A stretch of 62,225 bases of DNA from Paenibacillus auburnensis (GTDB lineage Bacteria > Bacillota > Bacilli > Paenibacillales > Paenibacillaceae), in NCBI RefSeq assembly GCF_927798115.1, contig NZ_CAKMMG010000017.1:1-62225 (forward strand), in the 5' to 3' direction. A program made the translations under genes and the position numbers. Positions 50,734-58,594 of the stretch are shown one piece after another (the stretch's first letter is position 1; every line of letters begins with the position of its first letter). Below the pieces are notes generated by a model. That model ran no database searches. It worked only from the letters and a program-made list of their open reading frames with translations, and was not told where the DNA came from.

Positions 50734-52017
50734 TTACTTTGCAAAAATCCCTGCTACGGAAGACGGCAGCTGTGAAAGTGCTTTCTGCAGCTTATCCTGC
50801 GGAAAATACAGGTGATATCTGCCGCGGTGAATCCCGCTGATGGAGCGTACAATATCCGATACCTCCGAGATTTCCCTTAGCTTGTCATGACGGTCGAGCA
50901 GCAGGATCTGTTTGCTGTCAAAAGCGTCCCCGGGACGGAATACATCATAGGGAAGATCCGTTGGAAAATCGATTTCCAGGTCATACTCGGGATTCAGTCC
51001 GGCTCCGGCAAAACTGCGGCGGATTTCGTCAATTGTCTCGGAATCAAGATTCTCCATCTCTACATATTTATACAGTTTACGATGAATAAAACGGCTGCAC
51101 AAGTCACTCAGCAGTTCATCGGCTTCCAATGTCCACTGCATAAAAGCCGTCTGAATCATCGCTTCATCCAGCAGCAGATATTGCTCTACGGTCACTTCAC
51201 CCCGGAATAAATCACTTAAAGGCTCAATCATGAATCCAAAGGTATAACCGTTCTTAAACAGCTCCTTCGCCCTGCGTAAAATCTGCCGCAAAATAATCTC
51301 CGAGCTGCGGGTAACCGGGTGAAAATATACCTGCCAGTACATTTGGTAACGGGACATCAAATAATCCTCAATCGCATGCATGCCCGATTCTTTAACTACC
51401 ACCCTGCCGTCATAAGGCCGCAGCATTCTGAGAATCCGGTCAATATCGATTGTTCCGTAGTTGACTCCGGTGTAGTATGCATCACGCAGCAGGTAATCCA
51501 TCCGGTCTGCATCAAGCGGTCCCGACACCAGATTGACAACAATCTCGTGCTCATAGGTTTTGGAGATTACCGATGCCACTTTTTCCGGGAAATTCTCTGA
51601 TACATCCTTCAGTATCGCTGTAATTTCCGTATCCTCCAGAATGATCCGGCAGGTCCAGTCCTCATGGTTCATCTCGAAGGCTTCTTCTATAGAATGGGAG
51701 AACGGTCCATGCCCCAAATCATGCAGCAAAGCGGCACACAGGGTAAGCAGGCTTTCCTCCGGCATCCAATCCTTATACCCGCTCCGTTCAAACTGGGAAA
51801 TAATCCGCCGTGTAATTTCATAGACTCCAAGCGAATGCGAGAAACGGCTATGCTCCGCACCATGAAAAGTAAGATAAGAGGTACCAAGCTGGCGGATCCG
51901 CCGCAGACGCTGAAATTCCCTGGTATTAATCAGCCGCCAAATAATGGTTTCCTGCACATGGACATAATTGTGAACAGGATCTTTGAAAACCTTCTCTTCT
52001 GATAGCAGTTGCTTCAT
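50734..52017 (-). CDS. HD-domain phosphohydrolase (YwfO/SAMHD1-like)
   Basis: A 427-residue protein of the HD superfamily. Likely metal ligands are His61 (HSRFSHSLG), His99-Asp100 (LLHDLGHGPFSH) and Asp169 (GPLDADRMDYLL), the arrangement of bacterial SAMHD1-like dNTP triphosphohydrolases such as Enterococcus EF1143. Activity on dNTPs is a family inference. It occupies the place where B. subtilis has metS, divergent from abrB; the B. subtilis relative YwfO is encoded elsewhere. AAAGGAG precedes ATG at 52017. Confidence 0.9.
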   Translation of the reverse strand: MKQLLSEEKVFKDPVHNYVHVQETIIWRLINTREFQRLRRIRQLGTSYLTFHGAEHSRFSHSLGVYEITRRIISQFERSGYKDWMPEESLLTLCAALLHDLGHGPFSHSIEEAFEMNHEDWTCRIILEDTEITAILKDVSENFPEKVASVISKTYEHEIVVNLVSGPLDADRMDYLLRDAYYTGVNYGTIDIDRILRMLRPYDGRVVVKESGMHAIEDYLMSRYQMYWQVYFHPVTRSSEIILRQILRRAKELFKNGYTFGFMIEPLSDLFRGEVTVEQYLLLDEAMIQTAFMQWTLEADELLSDLCSRFIHRKLYKYVEMENLDSETIDEIRRSFAGAGLNPEYDLEIDFPTDLPYDVFRPGDAFDSKQILLLDRHDKLREISEVSDIVRSISGIHRGRYHLYFPQDKLQKALSQLPSSVAGIFAK

Positions 52018-52079
52018 GAGATCAACTCCTTTGAATTCATTTCGTTCGAAACAAGCTGGAACTTAGCGTATAATAATGG

Positions 52080-52109
52080 ATTATGTCGCACTTTGTCGAA
52101 TAATGACAA
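52080..52109 (-). promoter_or_regulatory. Promoter of the HD gene overlapped by a double 0A operator
   Basis: On the minus strand TTGTCA (52104-52109) and CATAAT (52080-52085) are 18 bases apart. The element TGTCGAATAATGACA (plus strand, 52094-52108) occupies the spacer and -35. It is nearly identical to the operator in front of abrB, and would place the HD gene under Spo0A control if functional. Further partial boxes, TGTCGCA (52084-52090) and ATCGACA (52126-52132), lie nearby. Confidence 0.55.
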
Positions 52110-52225
52110 TTAAACAATTTACAAATCGACAAATCTTTTTTTAGGACTGATACGGGAAATCGGCCTAATCGCAGGCCACACAAAAGTTTTTTTAAAAAAT
52201 TCCTTAAAATTAGCCTCAAAAAAGG

Positions 52226-52254
52226 TTGACTGTTTTGGGAATGGTTGGTATTAT
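52226..52254 (+). promoter_or_regulatory. sigma-A promoter of abrB
   Basis: TTGACT (52226-52231) and TATTAT (52249-52254) have a 17-base spacer. The start would be near 52261, just before the 0A operator. Confidence 0.85.
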
Positions 52255-52277
52255 AAGTATCATAAAACGGTGAACAA

Positions 52278-52292
52278 TGTCGAATAATGACG
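52278..52292 (+). promoter_or_regulatory. Spo0A operator of abrB
   Basis: TGTCGAATAATGACG is the tandem 0A-box arrangement known at the B. subtilis abrB promoter, where Spo0A-P bound downstream of the start represses transcription. Here it sits at about +17 to +31. Confidence 0.85.
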
Positions 52293-52323
52293 TTTTGGAA
52301 CTTTGAGAGGAGCAACGATTGTA

Positions 52324-52578
52324 ATGATGAAATCAACTGGAATTGTAAGAAAAGTAGACGAGCTTGGACGGGTTGTTATTCCGATTGAATTGCGCCGTAC
52401 GCTTGGCATTGGAGAAAAAGATGCGCTCGAAATTTACGTGGACGGTGAGCGGATCATGCTTAAGAAATACGAGCCTGCCTGCATCTTCTGCGGCAACGCC
52501 GAGAACGTAACCTATTTCAAAGGAAAAATTGTTTGTCATGAATGCATTTCTGCTATCCCTACCCCTGTGACAAATTAA
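52324..52578 (+). CDS. abrB: Transition-state regulator AbrB with CxxC-CxxC tail
   Basis: AbrB represses stationary-phase genes during growth. The 84-residue protein has the near-invariant N-terminal domain (GIVRKVDELGRVVIPIELRR at 6-25 and LEIYVD). The C-terminal half is unlike B. subtilis AbrB: it is short with Cys53, Cys56, Cys71 and Cys74 (CIFCGN, CHEC), suggesting a small zinc site, as I recall for clostridial AbrB proteins. The start is ATG at 52324 or the adjacent ATG at 52327, after AGAGGAG. It is transcribed against its neighbours, as in B. subtilis. Confidence 0.95.
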   Translation: MMKSTGIVRKVDELGRVVIPIELRRTLGIGEKDALEIYVDGERIMLKKYEPACIFCGNAENVTYFKGKIVCHECISAIPTPVTN

Positions 52579-52641
52579 AATAAATAGGGTATAATAAGAA
52601 CTAATCAAATTGTTAATTCTAACCTTTTTATATCTCCTTGG

Positions 52642-52670
52642 CCTCCCGTTATGCGGGAGGTATTTTTTTT
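52642..52670 (+). terminator. Intrinsic terminator after abrB
   Basis: CCTCCCG, loop TTATG and CGGGAGG are followed by TATTTTTTTT. Confidence 0.95.
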
Positions 52671-52789
52671 GCCATTCTCAAGGCGGTAGGCGGAGGACCG
52701 ACCCTTTCCCGGGCACGCCCTCAGGGCCTGCTTTTCACACTTGAGGAGATTGGCTAAATGCATTCTCTGCAGTTATTTCATACCATATC

Positions 52790-52960
52790 GTTAGAAATAA
52801 TATTTTAGTTGTATTTCATACAATTATAACCAGTTAATTCCTCGTTACTATCCTTTTTCCATAAATATAAATGTACAAAATACATCTAAACCTAATATAA
52901 GGAATAATTCATTCCAATTAAATGTAATAAATACAATTATTCCTTATATTTATGCCGATT
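52790..52960. repeat. AT-rich convergent region with a 16-base inverted repeat
   Basis: The 403-base gap between abrB and rsmI (convergent) contains, after the abrB terminator, a very AT-rich block. AATATAAGGAATAATT (52894-52909) and AATTATTCCTTATATT (52935-52950) are perfect 16-base complements with a 25-base loop. A smaller TTGTAT/ATACAA pair lies near 52810-52830. No T-run follows on the minus strand, so it is not a standard terminator for rsmI. Confidence 0.6.
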
Positions 52961-52981
52961 ATCAATAGCTGTATTAACTTC

Positions 52982-53887
52982 TTATTCCCGCTCCAACAAT
53001 GCGTTATAAATATCCCGCTTGGCCAGTCCCCGGTCAGAGGCTGCTTTTTTCATAGCTTCCTTGCGGGCGAGCCCCGAATTTTCATAGTGCTGCACATGCT
53101 GCTCTATACTCAGCTCACGCCACCAGGAGGATTCAGCAATTTCTGCTTCTTCCTTGCTCTCCCCCTCAACCACTACAACATATTCACCAAGCGGCGGATG
53201 CTCCGACAGCCAGGCTATACATTCCTCGATGGTTCCGCGCAGAAACTCCTCATATCTTTTGGTCAGCTCACGGGCCAGGACCACCCTGCGATTGCCGAAT
53301 GCCTCCTGCAGGTGACCTAATGTCTTAGCTACCCTGTGCGGGGATTCATAGAACAACAGGGTTCCTTGTACGGCACGAAGACCGGATAATACCGCGCGGA
53401 TATCCTTGCGTTCTCTCGGCAGGAAACCAATAAAGGTGAAGCTGGCAGTCGGAAGTCCGGACGCTATCAAAGCTGACAGTGCTGCGTTAGCCCCCGGGAT
53501 CGGAATGACCGGAATTCCATGGCTGACGGCGAGGGCAACCAGGTCTGCACCAGGGTCCGAAATGGCCGGAAGACCTGCATCGCTGACAAGGGCCAAATTT
53601 TTTCCTTCTATTATATAACGTATCAGCTCAGGGCCGCTGGCCGCCTTATTATGCTCATGATAACTGAACAGCATCGAAGGTGTTATTTCAAAATGGCTTA
53701 GCAGTTTGCGTGTCTGTCTCGTGTCTTCAGCTGCAATAATCTCGCATTCCTGCAAAGTCCGCACCGCACGATAAGTCATGTCTTCCAGATTGCCGATCGG
53801 TGTAGCAACCAGGTACAGACACCCGCTTCCCTCCGGTTTATCTGCTTCATGGTTTCTTTGAAAGCTGCTTTGGCATGTTATCGTCAT
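52982..53887 (-). CDS. rsmI: 16S rRNA 2'-O-ribose C1402 methyltransferase
   Basis: RsmI methylates the ribose of C1402 in 16S rRNA. The 301-residue protein of the tetrapyrrole-methylase fold has YLVATPIGNLEDMT (25-38), AAEDTRQTRKLL, VSDAGLPAISDPG and PIPGANAALSAL. About 20 N-terminal residues precede the usual family start but have a proper AAGGG site. The adjacent GIY-YIG gene (yazA) of B. subtilis is missing. Confidence 0.95.
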   Translation of the reverse strand: MTITCQSSFQRNHEADKPEGSGCLYLVATPIGNLEDMTYRAVRTLQECEIIAAEDTRQTRKLLSHFEITPSMLFSYHEHNKAASGPELIRYIIEGKNLALVSDAGLPAISDPGADLVALAVSHGIPVIPIPGANAALSALIASGLPTASFTFIGFLPRERKDIRAVLSGLRAVQGTLLFYESPHRVAKTLGHLQEAFGNRRVVLARELTKRYEEFLRGTIEECIAWLSEHPPLGEYVVVVEGESKEEAEIAESSWWRELSIEQHVQHYENSGLARKEAMKKAASDRGLAKRDIYNALLERE

Positions 53888-53893
53888 TGGTGG

Positions 53894-54661
53894 TTACCCT
53901 TCTTTGTTTCCATAGTAAATATCCATTATTTCTGAACAGTATTGATTGTCATCATTATATACGATGAGTGGAGGTTGTAAACGCACCTCCGGTTTCCCGT
54001 CACGCGCAGCTTCTATCAACACCATATTCGCCTCCAGATGTGCCCGCGGATGGACAAAACGGATCAGCTTCGGCTCCAGACGGTATTGTCTCATCAGACT
54101 TATAATATCCACTAAACGCTGGGGTTTATGAACCATACTTACCTTGCCTCCGGTACGCACCAGCCGGACACAGGCCTGAATCACCTCTTCCAGAGTACAG
54201 CCAATCTCGTGGCGGGCCATAGCCTGATGTGTGTTCAGCTTAAGATCACTTCCGTTAAGCGGCATATAAGGCGGATTAACCGTGATCGCATCATATACGC
54301 CGTACCCTGCGACCGTATGCAGCTCGCGCAAATCCCCCTCATGAATAGTTACCCGCTCCTCCAGTCCATTCATAGCAACACTGCGCCGGGCCATATCGGC
54401 CAGACGGGGCTGGAGTTCAATCCCTTCTATAGAAGCTTTAGTACGTGTAGTGAGCAGCATCGGGATTACCCCATTCCCTGTACATAAATCCAGCACTCTC
54501 CCCCGAGGCGGGATACTGGCGAACCGGGCAAGCAATACGGCATCCATTGAGAAGCTAAATACCTCATCGCTCTGAATAATCCGCAAATCATGAGTTAATA
54601 AGTCATCAACCCGTTCCGAGGGAAGCAGGGGCACAGACATTTCATTATAAGAATTCGTCAT
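53894..54661 (-). CDS. yabB: tRNA1(Val) (adenine(37)-N6)-methyltransferase-like (YabB)
   Basis: A SAM-dependent N6-adenine methyltransferase of 255 residues. The SAM motif VLDLCTGNGVIPMLL (about 55-69) and the catalytic NPPY motif (TVNPPYMP) are clear. The name follows E. coli TrmN6; the substrate in Gram-positives is inferred. It lies six bases before rsmI in the yabA-yabB-rsmI cluster. Confidence 0.9.
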   Translation of the reverse strand: MTNSYNEMSVPLLPSERVDDLLTHDLRIIQSDEVFSFSMDAVLLARFASIPPRGRVLDLCTGNGVIPMLLTTRTKASIEGIELQPRLADMARRSVAMNGLEERVTIHEGDLRELHTVAGYGVYDAITVNPPYMPLNGSDLKLNTHQAMARHEIGCTLEEVIQACVRLVRTGGKVSMVHKPQRLVDIISLMRQYRLEPKLIRFVHPRAHLEANMVLIEAARDGKPEVRLQPPLIVYNDDNQYCSEIMDIYYGNKEG

Positions 54662-54732
54662 TGTAATCTCCTAAACGTTTGTTAGAAATTCAAAAAAAAC
54701 CGTAGGCGTAAATCTCCTACGGCTGGATATCC

Positions 54733-55098
54733 TTATTTATTAAGAAAAGAAAGACAGAACAGACAATCACCCTCTGTACGCAAATGCCCGAAATAGACAT
54801 TACAGATGTGAAAGCCTTCGTGATACAGCCGGGCCAGGTTATCGTAACCTTCCCCAACAACCTCCTCTGTTCCTTCTCTGGCAGCCAAAAGTGCTTCCGC
54901 CTCAGCCGTATCCACGGCAGGATCCAAAGGTGTGTCCCTTTTCAATATTTTGCGGAGTTGTTCATTTTCCAGACTGAGCCTTTGATTGGCCTCCATTAAT
55001 TCCTTAACGGTCTGTTTCCAATCTCCGAGACTTGCGCGCATGGTTTCCATCTGCGCTTCCATCTCCTGCATGTGTGCAAATATATTTATCTTCTCCAA
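54733..55098 (-). CDS. yabA: Replication initiation control protein YabA
   Basis: YabA binds DnaA and DnaN and restrains new initiation. The 121-residue protein has an N-terminal coiled coil (about 1-55), a linker, and a C-terminal zinc motif (HICNVYFG then CLFC). The start is TTG at 55098 shortly after GGGGTGG. It lies between ricT and yabB, as in B. subtilis. Confidence 0.94.
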   Translation of the reverse strand: MEKINIFAHMQEMEAQMETMRASLGDWKQTVKELMEANQRLSLENEQLRKILKRDTPLDPAVDTAEAEALLAAREGTEEVVGEGYDNLARLYHEGFHICNVYFGHLRTEGDCLFCLSFLNK

Positions 55099-55128
55099 GT
55101 TTCCACCCCGAAAGTAACCTTATATGGT

Positions 55129-55929
55129 TTACTTGACGACAACATCATCCATTGGAAGTTCCTTAACTTTGCCCACTTCGAACAACTGCACATGGACCGT
55201 GCGGTTTCCGGCATTAATTCCTACCACCTTACCGTCGCCCAGTGAGGTTACGACGATCTTGCCTACCGCCGGCATTTCTTCTTTTGTACTTTCGTAATTA
55301 TCATGCTCAAACTTCAGGCAGCACATCAGCCGTCCGCACAAACCGGAGATTTTGGTCGGATTGAGCGAAAGATTCTGATCTTTAGCCATTTTAATCGATA
55401 CCGGCTCGAAATCCCCAAGCCAGGAGGAGCAGCACAGCACCCGCCCGCAAGGTCCAAGTCCACCCAGCATCTTGGCTTCATCGCGTACACCGATCTGACG
55501 CAGCTCGATACGGGTACGGAATATACTCGCCAGGTCCTTGACCAATTCGCGGAAATCGACGCGGCCCTCGGCGGTGAAATAAAATATGATCTTGTTGCGG
55601 TCAAACGTGAACTCTACATCCACCAGCTTCATTTTGAGGCCATGATCGCGGATTTTATTTAAACAGGTGGTGAAAGCGTCCTTTGCTGCACCTTTGTTCT
55701 CCTCCACCACACGTGCGTCGGTTTCCCCGGCGATCCGCATGACTTTCTTGAGAGGTAATACAACATCGGCTTCCTGCACCTCTTTTTTGCCAACGACAAC
55801 TCTACCGTATTCTACCCCTCTTGCCGTCTCCACAATAACGCATTGATCACGTTCAATCGGGAAATCAAGTGGATCGAAATAATATATTTTACCCGCTTTT
55901 TTAAAGCGGACGCCTACTACGCTGTACAA
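55129..55929 (-). CDS. ricT: RicT (YaaT), PSP1-domain protein
   Basis: RicT forms the Ric complex with RicA and RicF, which carries 4Fe-4S clusters and promotes RNase Y-dependent mRNA maturation and, in B. subtilis, the phosphorelay. The 266-residue protein has the six expected cysteines: Cys161, Cys166, Cys167 (GPCGRVLCC) and Cys198, Cys203, Cys204 (LCGRLMCC). The start is TTG at 55929, seven bases after AAGGGGG. Confidence 0.95.
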   Translation of the reverse strand: MYSVVGVRFKKAGKIYYFDPLDFPIERDQCVIVETARGVEYGRVVVGKKEVQEADVVLPLKKVMRIAGETDARVVEENKGAAKDAFTTCLNKIRDHGLKMKLVDVEFTFDRNKIIFYFTAEGRVDFRELVKDLASIFRTRIELRQIGVRDEAKMLGGLGPCGRVLCCSSWLGDFEPVSIKMAKDQNLSLNPTKISGLCGRLMCCLKFEHDNYESTKEEMPAVGKIVVTSLGDGKVVGINAGNRTVHVQLFEVGKVKELPMDDVVVK

Positions 55930-56071
55930 AAATTAACCCCCTTGTTTGCCGGTAAAAGGAACCCTTAAGCAAATCCGCTCCCTGGTGATCGATGCTTGTC
56001 CTTCCTTATCCGTTAAACCCATACTTCCAGGCTGAAGCGTTGATCCGGAGGATGATATCACAACTAAGTCT

Positions 56072-57046
56072 TTAACTTTCCAATCGGATTAAAAACTGCT
56101 CCAGACACAATTGGGCGTTAGCATTAGAACGGAGCCTGCGACTACTCTCCGCTGCGAATTCCATATAAGCCACCCATTGCTCCGTACTCCGCTGACGGGC
56201 ATGTCTGGAAATAAAGTCTAACTGATCTATGAAAACGATGCTTTCGTGTCTTCGATACAGGAAGTAGAGCATATCTTTAAACCAAAGATGGAACATGCTG
56301 AAAAGAGTATCCAAATGTTCACCAAGCCCGGTCTTGAACAGCTTCTGCCCAACAGTTGCCACTGCAGAGCTGCCTTTGCCCATAGACTCCTTTGCTAATT
56401 GTAACACTAGATTTCTCATTTCTGCAAACCAATTCTGTGCCAAAAGTTCCCTGCAGCCATCGAGCCCTGAAGTCAGTGATACTGCACACCGTGCCAGCGG
56501 CACCGGAACCCCCTCCCCCGACAAAGCCTGAAGCATAAGATCAGGATGCAGCGGGCTGAAAGGGATGCGCTGGGTTCTCGACTGGATGGTTGGAAGCAGG
56601 GAACTGCTATTGTCAGAGATCAGAATACCGACTGCTGGAGCAGGCGGCTCCTCCAAAAATTTTAGCAGACTGTTGGCGGCCTGCACCGTCATTTTGTCCG
56701 CTCCCTCTATAATGTAAACCTTCGGGTTAACTCCTTCGGACCGGTAGGAAAAAACACGCTGCAGCTCACGGATCTGATCGATCTTAATGCTTGCCCCGTC
56801 AGGCTTCAGTAATGTAAGATCCGGATGGTTGCCATGCTCAACTTTGCGGCATTCCAGGCACTCCCCGCAGGCATCATCCTTAAGCTTTGTGCAAAATATC
56901 GCCTGGGCAAACATGAGTGCAGTTGACATCTGTCCGCTTCCGGCTGGGCCGGTGAACAAATACGCATGACTGACTGCATCCTTGCGCAGTGCATTCTGCA
57001 GCAGGCGTTTGGCATCCTCCTGGCCTAATATATCATGAAAAGGCAT
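56072..57046 (-). CDS. holB: DNA polymerase III clamp-loader delta' subunit
   Basis: A 324-residue AAA-fold subunit of the clamp loader. The zinc motif (Cys60, Cys63, Cys66 in CGECLEC) is intact, as is NSLLKFLEEPP. The P-loop GPAGSGQMS (33-41) has glutamine at the position of the Walker A lysine, so ATP hydrolysis is not expected, which agrees with the non-catalytic role of delta'. The start is ATG at 57046 after GGAGG; the frame begins four codons earlier at a TTG inside the ribosome site. Confidence 0.94.
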   Translation of the reverse strand: MPFHDILGQEDAKRLLQNALRKDAVSHAYLFTGPAGSGQMSTALMFAQAIFCTKLKDDACGECLECRKVEHGNHPDLTLLKPDGASIKIDQIRELQRVFSYRSEGVNPKVYIIEGADKMTVQAANSLLKFLEEPPAPAVGILISDNSSSLLPTIQSRTQRIPFSPLHPDLMLQALSGEGVPVPLARCAVSLTSGLDGCRELLAQNWFAEMRNLVLQLAKESMGKGSSAVATVGQKLFKTGLGEHLDTLFSMFHLWFKDMLYFLYRRHESIVFIDQLDFISRHARQRSTEQWVAYMEFAAESSRRLRSNANAQLCLEQFLIRLES

Positions 57047-57064
57047 AAATTCCTCCAACTTCTT

Positions 57065-57508
57065 TTAGAAAGAAAGGTTAATCAGCATACCGCGGATTTC
57101 TCCAACCCGCCCCAGCAGATCAATCCGGCCCTGCTCGCTCTCCAGCAGCTCATCGGCCAAATTCAAGAGTGCGGCGTCAATCTCCTCCAGCAGCTTGTAG
57201 CGTTTGCCACGGCCGCGGCGGTCCCAGCCCTTTGTCTCCTTGAGAATAACGCCGCGCCGCGCCGTTTCTTCCAGAAAACGTTTAATAAGATTTCTATATA
57301 TCGCAAGCTCACGGACGGTCATAGATTTGGCCAGCCGGTCGCCCTGCTGCTGAATATCTTTAATCTGGCGGTTCAATTCATCAATGGTTTTCTGCTGTCC
57401 CTGCTGCTGAAAAACATCGCTAAATGTCTTCTGCTGGATAGGCCTGCGTTCCGCATCAGCGTTCGGGAGTTCACTTTTTAAGGGCCTGTAGCCCGGGTTA
57501 ATCTTCAA
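57065..57508 (-). CDS. yaaR: YaaR-family (DUF327) protein
   Basis: A 147-residue, mostly helical protein with the DUF327 pattern: a disordered N terminus, then DELNRQIKDIQQQGDRLAKS and RNLIKRFLEETARRG. Its function is unknown. It lies between darA and holB, the conserved place. The apparent start is TTG at 57508; the ribosome site is weak (AGGG 12 bases ahead), so the start is uncertain. Confidence 0.88.
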   Translation of the reverse strand: MKINPGYRPLKSELPNADAERRPIQQKTFSDVFQQQGQQKTIDELNRQIKDIQQQGDRLAKSMTVRELAIYRNLIKRFLEETARRGVILKETKGWDRRGRGKRYKLLEEIDAALLNLADELLESEQGRIDLLGRVGEIRGMLINLSF

Positions 57509-57544
57509 TGGTATCTACCGCCCTTATCGTTTACTCTAGTATGC

Positions 57545-57874
57545 TCAATAATGCTCAAAACGATCGACAGGCAGTACAAATACTGTAGCTCCGCCCACCT
57601 GCACCTCTACAGGAAGCGGCAAATAGGAATCCGTCGTTCCGCTCATCGGAGTGACCGGGGTAACCAGCTGCTCACGCACCTTGCAGCTATTGCGGATAAC
57701 ACTCAGCACGGGTTCAACCTGGCTATCATCTACACCAATCAGAAATGTTGTATTACCTGCCCGCAGGAATCCGCCTGTACTGGCCAGTTTGGTGGCACGG
57801 AAATTGGCTTTGACGAGTTCACTGGACAACCGGTTACTGTCTTTGTCCTGGATAATAGCAATGATTAGCTTCAT
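57545..57874 (-). CDS. darA: c-di-AMP receptor DarA (YaaQ), PII-like
   Basis: DarA is a trimeric PII-like protein that binds c-di-AMP. The 109-residue protein begins MKLIIAIIQDKDSN and has the conserved TKLASTGGFLRAGNTTFLIGV core split at 28-48. ATG at 57874 with AGGAGG nine bases ahead is preferred; the frame reaches 57928. Its presence alongside the riboswitch at 49.5 kb gives two c-di-AMP sensors in the window. Confidence 0.96.
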   Translation of the reverse strand: MKLIIAIIQDKDSNRLSSELVKANFRATKLASTGGFLRAGNTTFLIGVDDSQVEPVLSVIRNSCKVREQLVTPVTPMSGTTDSYLPLPVEVQVGGATVFVLPVDRFEHY

Positions 57875-57952
57875 CTTCGCATTCCTCCTAAAAATTTGGT
57901 TAGATAACTCACCTATAACGCTGCCCACTTAAGATATATTAGACAATATGCC

Positions 57953-58594
57953 TTAAAAACCCTTTAATATCCGCTCTTTCAGCGTATGCACGATGTCCTG
58001 CTCCACCATGTGGATCGGACGGTTGGCATCCAGAACGACAATACGTCCAGGATCGGACTGAGTCACCAGCTGATAGCCTTCACGAACCTTCTGATGGAAG
58101 GCGAGACTCTCCAGATCCAGGCGGTTAACCTCGCGGTCCTGATTAGCAGCAATCCGAGACAGACCTACCTCCGGCTCTACATCCAAGTAAAACGTAAGAT
58201 CCGGTGTGCGGCCGCCGGTTGCAAAGTCATTAATGCTCCGCACTTTTTCGATTCCAAGGCCTCGTGCAAAGCCCTGATAGACAAGGCTGCTGTCGACAAA
58301 GCGGTCGCAAAGCACCGTAAGTCCTTCTTTTAGTGCCGGCTCAACGACCTCCGCCAGATGCTGGCTTCTTGCCGCCGCATACAGCAGCGCTTCGGTCCGC
58401 GCATCCATCGCGGTATGGGCAGGGTCCAGAATAATGGAGCGGATCTTCTCGGCGATTTCAATGCCCCCCGGTTCGCGGGTAATGATATAAGGCATGGAGT
58501 GATTCTGCAGATAAGCGGCTACTCTGCCCAGCACAGTTGTTTTTCCTGAGCCATCGCCTCCCTCCAAAGTAATGAAAAAACCTTCACGTCCCAC
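57953..58594 (-). CDS. tmk: Thymidylate kinase
   Basis: This kinase phosphorylates dTMP to dTDP. The 213-residue protein has the P-loop EGGDGSGKTT (11-20), the DR motif (LCDRFVDSS) and the TREPGG segment. The start is GTG at 58594, immediately after the ldc stop, with GGAG eight bases ahead inside ldc, so translation is coupled. Confidence 0.97.
   Translation of the reverse strand: MGREGFFITLEGGDGSGKTTVLGRVAAYLQNHSMPYIITREPGGIEIAEKIRSIILDPAHTAMDARTEALLYAAARSQHLAEVVEPALKEGLTVLCDRFVDSSLVYQGFARGLGIEKVRSINDFATGGRTPDLTFYLDVEPEVGLSRIAANQDREVNRLDLESLAFHQKVREGYQLVTQSDPGRIVVLDANRPIHMVEQDIVHTLKERILKGF

Noticed and set aside
52758..52808. Sixteen-codon frame after GAGGAG downstream of abrB
   Set aside because: The ribosome site is good, but the peptide is too short to support, there is no promoter between it and the abrB terminator, and it enters the AT-rich repeat.
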